Source: an uncultured Bacilli bacterium (GTDB taxonomy: Bacteria > Bacillota_I > Bacilli_A > RF39 > UBA660). From it: DNA of 18,271 nt. Position numbers and translations under genes: made by a program. Shown here piece by piece: positions 9,028 to 17,297 of this stretch. Location of the stretch: positions 1 through 18,271 of the forward strand of contig CANQIR010000002.1 of assembly GCA_947624095.1 (NCBI GenBank), in the 5' to 3' direction. Each line of letters starts with the position of its first letter. Position 1 is the stretch's first letter. The notes beneath the pieces were generated by a model. The model was not told the DNA's origin and made no database searches. It worked only from the letters and a program-made list of their open reading frames with translations.

Positions 9028-11160
9028 ATGGACATTGTAATTACAGAATTATCTAAAAATTTAAATCTAAAACCTAATCAAATTAAAGAAGTATTAACTA
9101 TGCTAGCTGAAGGATCTACGATTCCTTTTATTGCTCGTTATCGTAAAGAAAGAACGGGTAATTTAAATGAAGAACAAATAAGAGCAATTGAAGAAGAATA
9201 TCGTTATCAAACTAACTTATATAATCGTAAAGAAGATGTTATTCGTTTAATTGATGAAAAAGGTTTATTAACTGAAGACCTTAAAAATGATATCTTAGCT
9301 TGTACTAAATTAACTGAAGTAGAAGACTTATATCGCCCATTTAAAGAAAAGAAAAAAACCAAAGCTAGTGAAGCCATTAAAAATGGTTTAGAACCATTAG
9401 CTAAAATGATTATGTCTTTTCCAACAAATGGCTCTTTAAATGATTTAGCTAACAAATTTATTACCGAAAATGTTAAAGATTCAGAAAGTGCTTTAGAAGG
9501 TGCTAGCTATATTATCGCTGAATGGATAAGTGACAATGCTTATTATCGTAAATGGATTCGTAATAAAATTTATCATACCGGTAATATTATTAGTAAAATA
9601 AAAAAGAATGCCACTGATGAAACTAAAATATACGAAATGTATTATGACTTTTCCGAACCTATTAAATATGCTAAACATTATCGTGTACTAGCTTTAAATC
9701 GTGGTGAAAAAGAAGGCATTCTTACCGTTAAATTAGATTATGACTTAACTATAATTGAAAATTACTTAGCTGAAAAAACAATTAAAAATAATCAATCATT
9801 TGTCGTTCCCTTAGTAATCAACGCTATTAAAGATGCGCTAAAACGTTTAATCCTTCCTAGTATTGAACGCGAATTAAGAGCTGAATTAACTGAAAAATCT
9901 AGCACTATTGCTATTAAAACATTTGGTACTAATCTTGAACACTTATTACTTACAAGACCAATCAAAAAAAGCCGTATCCTAGGTTTTGATCCTGCTTTCC
10001 GTACCGGCTGTAAATTGGCTGTCTTAGATGAACTTGGTAACGTCCTAGATATTAGCGTAATCTACCCTCACGAACCCAAAAATGATAAAATCGGTGCTAC
10101 CAAAACCTTAAGAGAATTAATAAACAAATATCACATAGATTTAATAGCTATTGGTAATGGTACAGCTTCCAGAGAAAGTGAAGCATTCGTCTCCGAAGCA
10201 ATTAAAGGCTTAGATGTTAAATTTACCATCGTTAGTGAAGCAGGTGCTAGTGTTTACTCAGCTAGTGAATTAGCTATTAGCGAATTTCCTAATCTATCCG
10301 TTGAACAACGTAGTGCAATTAGTATCGGTCGCCGTATTCAAGACCCACTATCTGAATTAGTTAAAATAGATCCTAAATCAATCGGCGTAGGGGAGTATCA
10401 ACATGATGTTAATCAAAATGAACTTCAAGATAATCTAGACTTTACTGTATCCAAAGTTGTTAACGAAGTTGGTGTTAATGTTAATACCGCTTCAAAATCC
10501 ATTCTAAAATATATTTCCGGCTTAAATAAAAAAGCCATCGATGCTATCTGTACCTTTAAAGAACAACACGAGTTTCAAAACCGCGAAGAAATTAAAAACT
10601 TAAAAGGTATGAGTGCCAAAATGTATGAACAAGCCATCGGTTTCCTAAGAATTCCTACCAGTATTAACTTTCTTGATAAAACTGGTATTCATCCCGAATC
10701 TTATAATATTGCTTTACAACTTTTAGCTAAAGAAAACCTAGATATTAAAGACATAAATACGGAAGAATTTAAAAATACCTTATTAAGTCTTGATGCCGAA
10801 AAAATAAGTCAAGAATTAGCTAGTGATTCCTATACTATATCCGATATTATTAAAGAATTACTTCATCCTGGTCTTGATCCACGTGACAGCCTTGATGCCC
10901 CAATTTTAAAAAGTGATATTCTCCATATTGAAGATTTAAAACCTGGAATGCAATTAGAAGGTACTGTTCGTAACGTTGCTTCCTTTGGTGCCTTTGTCGA
11001 TATCGGTCTAAAAAATGATGGTTTAATTCATATTTCTAAATTAAGCAAAAGCTTTGTTAAAAATCCTTTAGACGTTGTAAATGTCGGTGATATCATAACT
11101 TGCTATGTTGACAGTATCGATTTAACCAAAAATAAGGTTTCCCTATCATTAATTAAATAA
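9028..11160 (+). CDS. tex: Tex-family S1 RNA-binding protein
   Basis: Tex binds RNA or DNA and has been tied to transcription, toxin expression and translation-associated processes; in Bacillota it is a widespread conserved housekeeping gene. The 710 residues show the standard order: an N-terminal helical region with the family signature TIPFIARYRKERTGNLNEEQ (about 32-51); a YqgF/RNase H-like domain starting ILGFDPAFRTGCKLAV (about 315-440); helix-hairpin-helix segments (about 480-560); and a C-terminal S1 domain (about 636-709; GTVRNVASFGAFVDIG...GLIHIS...VSLSL). It ends right after S1, a little shorter than many relatives with a tail. Start: ATG at 9028 with AAGGTG at 9015-9020. ltaS follows 16 bases after its stop. 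Confidence 0.96.
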   Translation: MDIVITELSKNLNLKPNQIKEVLTMLAEGSTIPFIARYRKERTGNLNEEQIRAIEEEYRYQTNLYNRKEDVIRLIDEKGLLTEDLKNDILACTKLTEVEDLYRPFKEKKKTKASEAIKNGLEPLAKMIMSFPTNGSLNDLANKFITENVKDSESALEGASYIIAEWISDNAYYRKWIRNKIYHTGNIISKIKKNATDETKIYEMYYDFSEPIKYAKHYRVLALNRGEKEGILTVKLDYDLTIIENYLAEKTIKNNQSFVVPLVINAIKDALKRLILPSIERELRAELTEKSSTIAIKTFGTNLEHLLLTRPIKKSRILGFDPAFRTGCKLAVLDELGNVLDISVIYPHEPKNDKIGATKTLRELINKYHIDLIAIGNGTASRESEAFVSEAIKGLDVKFTIVSEAGASVYSASELAISEFPNLSVEQRSAISIGRRIQDPLSELVKIDPKSIGVGEYQHDVNQNELQDNLDFTVSKVVNEVGVNVNTASKSILKYISGLNKKAIDAICTFKEQHEFQNREEIKNLKGMSAKMYEQAIGFLRIPTSINFLDKTGIHPESYNIALQLLAKENLDIKDINTEEFKNTLLSLDAEKISQELASDSYTISDIIKELLHPGLDPRDSLDAPILKSDILHIEDLKPGMQLEGTVRNVASFGAFVDIGLKNDGLIHISKLSKSFVKNPLDVVNVGDIITCYVDSIDLTKNKVSLSLIK

Positions 11161-11172
11161 ATAGGGTATAAT
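11143..11172 (+). promoter_or_regulatory. Possible weak internal promoter before ltaS
   Basis: TATAAT at 11167-11172 with only a 3-of-6 -35 (CTATCA, 11143-11148). If used, the transcript starts at about 11179, after the ATG at 11177, and translation would begin at the ATG at 11192. A chance match is quite possible in such AT-rich sequence. Confidence 0.3.
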
Positions 11173-11176
11173 AAAA

Positions 11177-13162
11177 ATGAGCGTGAAATATATGAAAAAT
11201 CAAAAAATTTATAATGGTATATTTTATTATGTTATCTTAATTTATCTCGAAATTATTTTTAGAATATTCTGTACGGAGAAAATATTTACTATAACTTTTA
11301 TCCATACATTATTATATTTAATCCCAATTAGCTTTTTACTAACTCTATTAACCAATCTATTTAAAGATAAAGTTAATCGTATATTGCAGTGGATAACTAT
11401 TGGGTTATTAACAGTTTGGTATGCTGTTCTTTTAGTTTTCAAACGTAAATTTGGTGTCTTCTTTTCCATAAATTCTATGGGAATGGCTGACCAACTAACC
11501 TCTTTTTTTGGTGATACCATTAAAGCCATTATCCACAATATTCCAATTATTATTCTAATGTTTCTACCCCTAATTTTAATGATTATTTTCCACAAGCACA
11601 TTGCTTATAATAAGTCCGATAAAAAAAGAAACTTATATTTACTACTTTTAATTTTTATTAGCTATCTTCTCTTTATTGGTAGTATCTTTATTGGTAAAAA
11701 AGATGTTTATTCTGTTTACAATTTATACTTCAAAGTTGAAAATCACGCTTTAACTGTTGAGAAAATTGGCGCTTTGCCATCAACAATGATTGAATTGCGT
11801 AGAAAAGTCCTTGAAATAGGTCGCAACCTTCTAAATATCGAGCCAGAATTAGAAGATGAACTATTTCAAAATCCCGAAGCTCAACCAATACCTAAAGAAG
11901 AAGTATATACCTATAATGCTTTAGAGATTGATTTTGCTGCCCTAAATAATAACACAACAGATAAAACTTTAATCACGATGAACAATTATTTTTCCCAAGA
12001 ATCTGGTACTAAAAAAAATAAATATACAGGAATGTATCAAGGTAAGAACTTAATTGTCTTTATGGCAGAAAGCTTTAATATGGTCGGTGTAAGAGAAGAC
12101 TTAACCCCAACTTTATATAAATTAGTTAACTCTTCCTTTGTTTTTGAAAACTTTTATTCCCCAGTCATTCTTAGTACCATTGGTGGCGAATTTCAAGAAT
12201 TAACTGGCTTATACCCTAACTTAAACTTATTGAGTAATGTATGGCGCAAAGGTATTAATGAATATCCCTATGGTTTTGGTAATGTCTTTAATAATCTCGG
12301 TTATAATACCTATGCTTATCACGATAATCAATACAATTTCCAAGCTCGTGATAAATATTTAAAATCTATCGGTTTTAATAATTATTTAGGTTGTTGGAAT
12401 GGTTTGGAAGAAAGAATTAACTGTAATGCTTGGCCAGAAAGTGATATTGAAATGATTGAAACAACAGTTGATGACTATATAACTAGTGAAAAACCATTTA
12501 TGACTTATTATGCAACAGTAAGTGGCCATATGCCTTATCAAGTTGGTGGTCGGATGTATAATAAATATAAAAATTTAGTAAAAGATTTGCCATATTCCGA
12601 TCAAAATAAAGCTTACTTAGCTTCCCAAATTGAATTAGATCGTGCCCTAGAAATATTAATTAATAAATTAGACGCTGCTGGTAAGTTAGATGATACAGTT
12701 ATTGCTTTAGTAGGTGATCACTATCCATATGATATTTCCGCTGATACCTTAAATGAACTTTCCACTTACGAAAGAGATAGCATCGTAGAAATTAATCGTA
12801 GTAACTTTATTCTTTGGAATAATCAAACCGAAACAACCAAAATTACCAAAGTTGGTAGTCAAATAGATGTTTTACCAACCCTTCTTAATTTATTTGGTGT
12901 TGAATATGATTCTCGTTTAATTATTGGTAAAGATATTTTATCTGAGTCCCCAGGTTTGGCAATGTTTTCTAACAATAGTTGGGTAAGCGATTATGGTACT
13001 TACTATGCTAGTAGCGGTAAATTTGTTCCTAAAGATGGTGTTGAAGTATCTGATGATTATATTGCTAATACCAATGGTATCGTCCAAAATAAGATTGCTA
13101 TGAGTAAATACATTATTCAAGAAAATTACTATAAATATATCTATGATTCTCTACAAAAATAG
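11177..13162 (+). CDS. ltaS: Lipoteichoic acid synthase-like sulfatase-fold membrane protein
   Basis: Expected to polymerise glycerol phosphate from phosphatidylglycerol onto a glycolipid anchor on the outer membrane face. The 661 residues have five N-terminal membrane segments (about 13-32, 35-62, 69-88, 118-138, 152-172), a linker, then an extracellular sulfatase-fold domain (about 290-620). Counterparts of the catalytic residues of Staphylococcus LtaS are visible: E298 (FMAESF), T334 as the nucleophile (LSTIGGEF), H451 (SGHMPY) and D514-H515 (VGDHYPY). So it is likely active, though it could be a primase or phosphoglycerol transferase paralogue. The start is uncertain: ATG 11177 has a weak AGGG 10 bases upstream, and ATG 11192 (MKNQK...) lies 19 bases after a TATAAT. 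No signal-peptidase site is obvious after the last membrane segment. asnB follows 15 bases downstream. Confidence 0.88.
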   Translation: MSVKYMKNQKIYNGIFYYVILIYLEIIFRIFCTEKIFTITFIHTLLYLIPISFLLTLLTNLFKDKVNRILQWITIGLLTVWYAVLLVFKRKFGVFFSINSMGMADQLTSFFGDTIKAIIHNIPIIILMFLPLILMIIFHKHIAYNKSDKKRNLYLLLLIFISYLLFIGSIFIGKKDVYSVYNLYFKVENHALTVEKIGALPSTMIELRRKVLEIGRNLLNIEPELEDELFQNPEAQPIPKEEVYTYNALEIDFAALNNNTTDKTLITMNNYFSQESGTKKNKYTGMYQGKNLIVFMAESFNMVGVREDLTPTLYKLVNSSFVFENFYSPVILSTIGGEFQELTGLYPNLNLLSNVWRKGINEYPYGFGNVFNNLGYNTYAYHDNQYNFQARDKYLKSIGFNNYLGCWNGLEERINCNAWPESDIEMIETTVDDYITSEKPFMTYYATVSGHMPYQVGGRMYNKYKNLVKDLPYSDQNKAYLASQIELDRALEILINKLDAAGKLDDTVIALVGDHYPYDISADTLNELSTYERDSIVEINRSNFILWNNQTETTKITKVGSQIDVLPTLLNLFGVEYDSRLIIGKDILSESPGLAMFSNNSWVSDYGTYYASSGKFVPKDGVEVSDDYIANTNGIVQNKIAMSKYIIQENYYKYIYDSLQK

Positions 13163-13177
13163 CTAGGAGATGATAAT

Positions 13178-14995
13178 ATGTGTGGAATTGCTGGCTTTGT
13201 AAATCAAGCGAAGAATAAAAAAAGTATTATCAAAAAAATGACTGATCGGATAGCTCACCGCGGTCCCGATGCCGAAGGTTTCTATATTGATGAAAATGTC
13301 GCCTTAGGTCATCGTAGGTTATCTATCATTGACTTATCTACTGGTAATCAACCAATCTATAATGAAGATAAGTCTTTAGTCATCGTCTTTAATGGTGAGA
13401 TTTATAACTACATTGAATTGCGTACAGAACTATTAAAATTCAACCATATCTTTACTACCAATTCTGATACTGAAGTCTTAATTCACGGTTATGAACAGTG
13501 GGGTAGTAATCTTCCTAAAAAACTACGAGGTATGTTTGCTTTTGCTATTTGGGATACCAAAAAACATGAATTATTTCTCGCTCGTGACGGGTGGGGCATT
13601 AAACCACTTTATTATTACCAATTCGCAGACACCTTTATGTTTGCTTCCGAAATTAAAGCCTTCCTTGATCATCCAAATTTTCATCGGGAATTTAATGAGC
13701 AAATCCTATCCGCTTACTTATGCTTTAATTCAACTCCAACTACCGAGACTTTCTTTAAAGGCGTCTATCGCCTAGAACCCGGTCATCAATTATTACTAAA
13801 AGATAATAAGTATACTATTGAAAGATTCTTTAAATTAGAATTCAATGAACAAGCAAATGACTTTAATACAATTGTTGATGATATCAGTAAAGCTATGCAA
13901 GATTCTGTCGATCATCATCAAATTGCTGATGTTGAAGTAGGGTCTTTCTTATCAAGTGGTATTGACTCATCTTATTTAGTATCTGTCGCCAAACCGGATA
14001 AAACTTACACTATCGGCTATGACGATCCAAAATATGATGAAATTTCCTATGCCCAAGATTTAACTACTAAATTAAAAATATCTAATAAATCCAAAAAGAT
14101 AACCAAAGAAGAATATCTTAAAGTCTTTCCTAAGATAATGTACCATATGGATGAACCCTTAGCTGATCCATCTGCTATTGCTCTATATTTTGTTGCTGAA
14201 TTAGCTAGTCACGATGTTAAAGTTGTCTTATCCGGTGAAGGTGCCGATGAATTCTTTGGCGGTTATAACTCATATCGTGAAGAGATTGACCATACTTGGT
14301 ATATGAAAATCCCATACTTTATTCGTCATACTGCTGCTTATTTAGCCTCTTTTTTACCTGATGTTCGTGGCTTAAACTTTATTTATCGTCGTGGTCAAAA
14401 GTTAGAAGATTATCATATTGGTTTAGGTAGAGTTTTCCGTGATAAAGAAGCAATGAGTATCGTTAAATGTCCTAATCAAATTAATACTAAGGATATAGTT
14501 GCTCCTTATTATCAAGAATATCAAAATAATAGCAATCTCGTTAAAAGACAAGTAATTGATTACTATTTCTGGTTAGTGCGTGACTTTCTCCACGCCGTTG
14601 ACCGTAACACTATGATGTGTGGTCTTGAAGCTCGAACACCCTTCCTCGATCTAGAAGTCTTCAAAGTAGCTAGCACATTACCCGTAAATGCCAAAATTAA
14701 TCGAAAAACTACCAAACCAGCCCTAAGAGCAGCTGCCAAAAAAGTAATTCCTAATGAATCATATAAAAAGAAAAAACTCGGTTTTCCTGTCCCTTTAAGA
14801 GAATGGATTAAAGAAGATACTTATTACAATGTCATTAAAACATCTTTTACAAGTGAAATAGCCAATAAATATTTTAATCAAGCTAAAATTTTAAAACTAT
14901 TAGAAGATCATCGTCATAATAAAAAAGACAATTATAAAAAGATTTGGACAATCTATACATTTCTAGTTTGGTACCAACAATTTTTTACCGAGTAA
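13178..14995 (+). CDS. asnB: Asparagine synthase (glutamine-hydrolysing)
   Basis: Makes asparagine from aspartate, ATP and glutamine in the cytoplasm. The 605 residues match the B type. The N-terminal class II glutaminase domain starts MCGIAGFVN with C2 as nucleophile after removal of the first methionine; AHRGPD, HRRLSIID and NGEIYNY are present. The synthetase domain has the PP-loop SSGIDSS at 259-265 (SGGxDS in many relatives), then GEGADEFFGGY, and near the C-terminus the RTPFLD and KKKLGFPVPLREW segments. The start is well fixed by AGGAG 13167-13171 just before the ATG. It sits 15 bases behind ltaS, probably in the same transcript. Some relatives amidate cell-wall diaminopimelate, so the ltaS and murE neighbours make an envelope role conceivable, but the plain sequence reading is asparagine synthesis. 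Confidence 0.92.
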   Translation: MCGIAGFVNQAKNKKSIIKKMTDRIAHRGPDAEGFYIDENVALGHRRLSIIDLSTGNQPIYNEDKSLVIVFNGEIYNYIELRTELLKFNHIFTTNSDTEVLIHGYEQWGSNLPKKLRGMFAFAIWDTKKHELFLARDGWGIKPLYYYQFADTFMFASEIKAFLDHPNFHREFNEQILSAYLCFNSTPTTETFFKGVYRLEPGHQLLLKDNKYTIERFFKLEFNEQANDFNTIVDDISKAMQDSVDHHQIADVEVGSFLSSGIDSSYLVSVAKPDKTYTIGYDDPKYDEISYAQDLTTKLKISNKSKKITKEEYLKVFPKIMYHMDEPLADPSAIALYFVAELASHDVKVVLSGEGADEFFGGYNSYREEIDHTWYMKIPYFIRHTAAYLASFLPDVRGLNFIYRRGQKLEDYHIGLGRVFRDKEAMSIVKCPNQINTKDIVAPYYQEYQNNSNLVKRQVIDYYFWLVRDFLHAVDRNTMMCGLEARTPFLDLEVFKVASTLPVNAKINRKTTKPALRAAAKKVIPNESYKKKKLGFPVPLREWIKEDTYYNVIKTSFTSEIANKYFNQAKILKLLEDHRHNKKDNYKKIWTIYTFLVWYQQFFTE

Positions 14996-15005
14996 TTGAC
15001 GTCAA
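14996..15005. repeat. 10-bp palindrome right after asnB
   Basis: TTGACGTCAA directly follows the asnB stop codon, just before the terminator. A related TGACGTC (minus strand, 8983-8989) overlaps the tex -35. It may be chance. Confidence 0.35.
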
Positions 15006-15007
15006 AT

Positions 15008-15029
15008 AAAGCCGAAAAACGGCTTTTTT
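15008..15029 (+). terminator. Intrinsic terminator after asnB
   Basis: AAAGCCG (15008-15014), loop AAAAA, CGGCTTT (15020-15026) with a run of six T (15024-15029), then more T. It ends the tex-ltaS-asnB run. Confidence 0.9.
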
Positions 15030-15042
15030 CTTTTATTTGTAA

Positions 15043-15064
15043 TATAATTAAATTAAGGAAGTGA
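15043..15064 (+). promoter_or_regulatory. murE -10 element and ribosome binding site
   Basis: TATAAT at 15043-15048; the matching -35 position falls in the terminator stem and is poor. AAGGAAGTGA at 15055-15064 is the ribosome binding site for the ATG at 15068. Confidence 0.5.
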
Positions 15065-15067
15065 ATT

Positions 15068-16423
15068 ATGTTAAATATTAAAATTGATTCAAGAAAAGTT
15101 AAACCTGGTGATACCTTTGTTGCTATTAAAGGAAATACCGTTGATGGTCACGATTTTATTAATGAAGCTATTAAAAATGGTGCTACCAAAATAATCGCCT
15201 CTCACGGAACTTACCCAGTCGAAACCATTATAACTGAAGATCCTGAAAAATATATAGCTGATTACTTAGTAAAAGAATACTCTAACTCTTTCCAAGATTT
15301 AACGATAATCGGAGTAACTGGCACTAACGGAAAAACAACAACTTGCTATCTAACTTATCAAATGTTAAATGCTATGGGAAGAAAAACAGCCTATATTGGA
15401 ACAATTGGTTTTTATATGGATAAATTTGTCCGTGAATTACCTAATACCACCCCTAACTTAGTAGATTTATATAGTCTAATCCTCGAAGCTAAAGAAAATA
15501 ATTATAATACCATTGTTATGGAAGTAAGTTCTCACTCTTTAGATATGGGCCGGGTAGCTGGTTTAACCTTTGCCATCGCCGCCTTTACTAATTTAACTCA
15601 AGATCATTTAGATTATCATAAAACAATGGAAAACTATCTTGCAGCTAAAAAATTGATTCTTAAACAACTTACTGGTCCAATGATTGCTAACATTGATGAT
15701 GAATATGGTCTTCAATTTAAAACCTCTAATTTCCATACCTTAGGTTTTAAAGATGCTGAATATCATATTGAATCTTATGAAAATATTAAAACTGGGACTC
15801 TAATTAATTTAATTTATCAAAATCAAGAATATCAAATTAAAACTAAGTTACGTGGTCGTTATAACGTTCACAACTTTATTACTACTTTAGCTATTATTCA
15901 CGAACTTGGTTATAGTATGGAAGATATTATTAAACTATCTGAAACCGTTAATCCCCCAAAAGGTCGTTGTCAAATAATTCCTGTAAAAGATGGCGAAGTT
16001 GTCATTGATTATGCTCATACACCAGATGCAGTCTTAAAAATTATAAATGCTTTTACTGAACATAAAACTGGTCGTATCATAACCTTAGTAGGTTGTGGTG
16101 GTGATCGTGATCCTAAAAAACGTCCAATTATGGGTAATATAGCTAGCGAAAATAGTGATTATTGTATTTTTACCAGTGATAATCCCCGTACTGAAGACCC
16201 AGCCAAAATAATGGAAGATATTATAGCTGGTGTAAAAAAAGATAATTATGAAATTGAATTAGATAGAAGAAAAGCTATTGTTAAAGCTCTTGATATGCTA
16301 GAAGAAAATGACGTAGTCTTAATACTAGGTAAAGGTCATGAAGACTACCAAATTATCGGTCACGAAAAAATACATTTAGATGACGCTGAAGAAGTTGAAA
16401 AATATAAGGATACTCACAAGTAG
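15068..16423 (+). CDS. murE: UDP-MurNAc-L-Ala-D-Glu ligase MurE
   Basis: Adds the third stem-peptide residue to the peptidoglycan precursor in the cytoplasm, using ATP. Domains: a short N-terminal UDP-binding domain (IDSRKVKPGDTFVAIKG at 5-21); a central ATPase with the P-loop TGTNGKTT at 84-91 and the DYHKTMENYLAAK segment carrying the lysine that is carbamylated in the family; and a C-terminal domain with DNPRTEDP from 371. DNPR is the known motif for meso-diaminopimelate, so the wall is predicted to be of that type rather than lysine type. GKGHEDYQ lies near the end. At 451 residues it is about 40 shorter than usual; the N-terminus lacks the roughly 20 residues that normally precede the SRKV segment, but the promoter and ribosome binding site leave no room for them. 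Apparently monocistronic, converging on a small membrane protein gene. Confidence 0.95.
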   Translation: MLNIKIDSRKVKPGDTFVAIKGNTVDGHDFINEAIKNGATKIIASHGTYPVETIITEDPEKYIADYLVKEYSNSFQDLTIIGVTGTNGKTTTCYLTYQMLNAMGRKTAYIGTIGFYMDKFVRELPNTTPNLVDLYSLILEAKENNYNTIVMEVSSHSLDMGRVAGLTFAIAAFTNLTQDHLDYHKTMENYLAAKKLILKQLTGPMIANIDDEYGLQFKTSNFHTLGFKDAEYHIESYENIKTGTLINLIYQNQEYQIKTKLRGRYNVHNFITTLAIIHELGYSMEDIIKLSETVNPPKGRCQIIPVKDGEVVIDYAHTPDAVLKIINAFTEHKTGRIITLVGCGGDRDPKKRPIMGNIASENSDYCIFTSDNPRTEDPAKIMEDIIAGVKKDNYEIELDRRKAIVKALDMLEENDVVLILGKGHEDYQIIGHEKIHLDDAEEVEKYKDTHK

Positions 16424-16442
16424 TATCCTATTTCTTCTTTTT
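16407..16442. terminator. Bidirectional terminator between murE and the small membrane protein gene
   Basis: AGGATACT (16407-16414) pairs with AGTATCCT (16422-16429) around a 7-base loop. Rightward it is followed by a T-rich tract (to 16442); leftward by TATATTTTTC. Both TAG stop codons (murE 16421-16423; leftward gene 16430-16428) overlap the right arm. Confidence 0.75.
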
Positions 16443-16604
16443 AAGATAAAATATCACATCTATTACTAACAAAATCCCAATTACCCCAATCATTATAAAT
16501 GTCCCAACTAATTCATTAACCTTTAAAGCATATAATAAAACTTCTAATAAACATAAACCTAATCCTCCAACAATACCTATTAATAATTTAACTTTATCAT
16601 TCAC
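16428..16604 (-). CDS. Small membrane protein, 58 residues, GTG start
   Basis: Too short for routine ORF lists but with a full set of signals. Reading leftward, GTG at 16604 is preceded by AGGAG (16618-16614), nine bases away, and by a near-consensus promoter (16626-16654); an in-frame TGA two codons upstream excludes a longer protein. The product begins M(V)NDKVKLLIGIVGG and has two hydrophobic helices (about 7-27 and 33-54) joined by a short KVNE turn, ending in four lysines. It looks like a two-pass hairpin with both ends inside. I know no family for it. It converges on murE through a shared terminator, and its promoter overlaps the divergent one of the DUF4097-type gene. Confidence 0.7.
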   Translation of the reverse strand: MNDKVKLLIGIVGGLGLCLLEVLLYALKVNELVGTFIMIGVIGILLVIDVIFYLKKKK

Positions 16605-16625
16605 TATTCACCACTCCTATAATTT

Positions 16626-16654
16626 ATTATAAAACATTCATCATTCCTTGTAAA
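16626..16654 (-). promoter_or_regulatory. Promoter of the small membrane protein gene
   Basis: On the minus strand: TTTACA (16654-16649), a 17-bp spacer and TATAAT (16631-16626). It is 11 of 12 to consensus. Confidence 0.75.
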
Positions 16655-16675
16655 TTTAAATGAATGTGATAAAAT
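16648..16675 (+). promoter_or_regulatory. Promoter of the DUF4097-type gene
   Basis: TTGTAA (16648-16653), a 16-bp spacer and TAAAAT (16670-16675). Its -35 occupies the same bases as the -35 of the leftward promoter, so the two may compete. AAGGAGAG at 16682-16689 is the ribosome binding site. Confidence 0.5.
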
Positions 16676-16694
16676 ATTTTTAAGGAGAGTTCAT

Positions 16695-17276
16695 ATGCAA
16701 GATAAGAAAAATAAAATATTATTTAGTTGTTTAACTATAATTATAATTATTGCTATTATTATAGTAGGTATCTTTATAATCCAAGATGGTAAATCCGCTC
16801 AACTAGTTAGTAATACTGAATATGCCAATTTAAATTCAATTAACATCGTTGCTAAATCATCAGATATCTATATTCAAAGAAGTACTAATTCCAAAGTTTA
16901 TTTAGAAATTAGATCTCGACAAAAAGATAATTTTCAAATCAATAATGAAGAAAATAACTTAGTTGTTACTTTTACCCCATCTTTATGTCTTATCGGTTGT
17001 CGTGGTGATGAAGAAATCATTTTATATTTACCAGAAACTTACCAGAATATTCTAACTCTAAATACTACTTCTGGCGATATTGATGCTAGTAATTTAAATA
17101 CTAATGCCGAAATTAAAACTACCAGTGGTGATGTTGATATTCAACTAGCTCTTCAAGATTATGAAATACAAACTACTACTAAATCTGGTGAAATTGATAT
17201 CGAAAGACCAAATGTTAAAGGTGCACCTAATTATTTAAATATTACCACTACTAGTGGCGATATAGATATTGAATAA
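16695..17276 (+). CDS. Membrane-anchored DUF4097-like beta-repeat protein
   Basis: A 193-residue protein with one N-terminal membrane segment (8-29) and an exported domain. From about residue 115 it carries four copies of a TTSGDIDI-type repeat (TTSGDIDAS, TTSGDVDIQ, TKSGEIDIE, TTSGDIDIE), the hallmark of the DUF4097 putative adhesin family, which folds as a short right-handed beta solenoid. The protein ends exactly at the last repeat, so no cap follows. Before the repeats, LCLIGCRGDEEI holds two cysteines that could form a disulfide. No LPxTG or lipobox is seen; the N-terminal helix is the likely anchor. The family is common in Gram-positive bacteria, often near envelope-stress genes, but its biochemical function is unknown. 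The ribosome binding site AAGGAGAG is strong. The CopZ-like gene follows 21 bases downstream. Confidence 0.78.
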   Translation: MQDKKNKILFSCLTIIIIIAIIIVGIFIIQDGKSAQLVSNTEYANLNSINIVAKSSDIYIQRSTNSKVYLEIRSRQKDNFQINNEENNLVVTFTPSLCLIGCRGDEEIILYLPETYQNILTLNTTSGDIDASNLNTNAEIKTTSGDVDIQLALQDYEIQTTTKSGEIDIERPNVKGAPNYLNITTTSGDIDIE

Positions 17277-17297
17277 AAAGCAAATAAGGAGAGAAAT

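Noticed and set aside
8922..9035. 38 extra N-terminal residues on the leftward 128-residue gene
   Set aside because: The extension runs through the gene's own promoter and ribosome binding site and even overlaps the tex start.
14996..15067. A T-box or amino-acid leader linked to asnB
   Set aside because: asnB has only 15 bases before it, with no room for a leader; the region after it holds a terminator and the murE promoter.
17050..17274. A DNA tandem repeat or mobile element in the DUF4097-type gene
   Set aside because: The repeats (TTSGD) are protein-level beta-solenoid turns with irregular DNA spacing.
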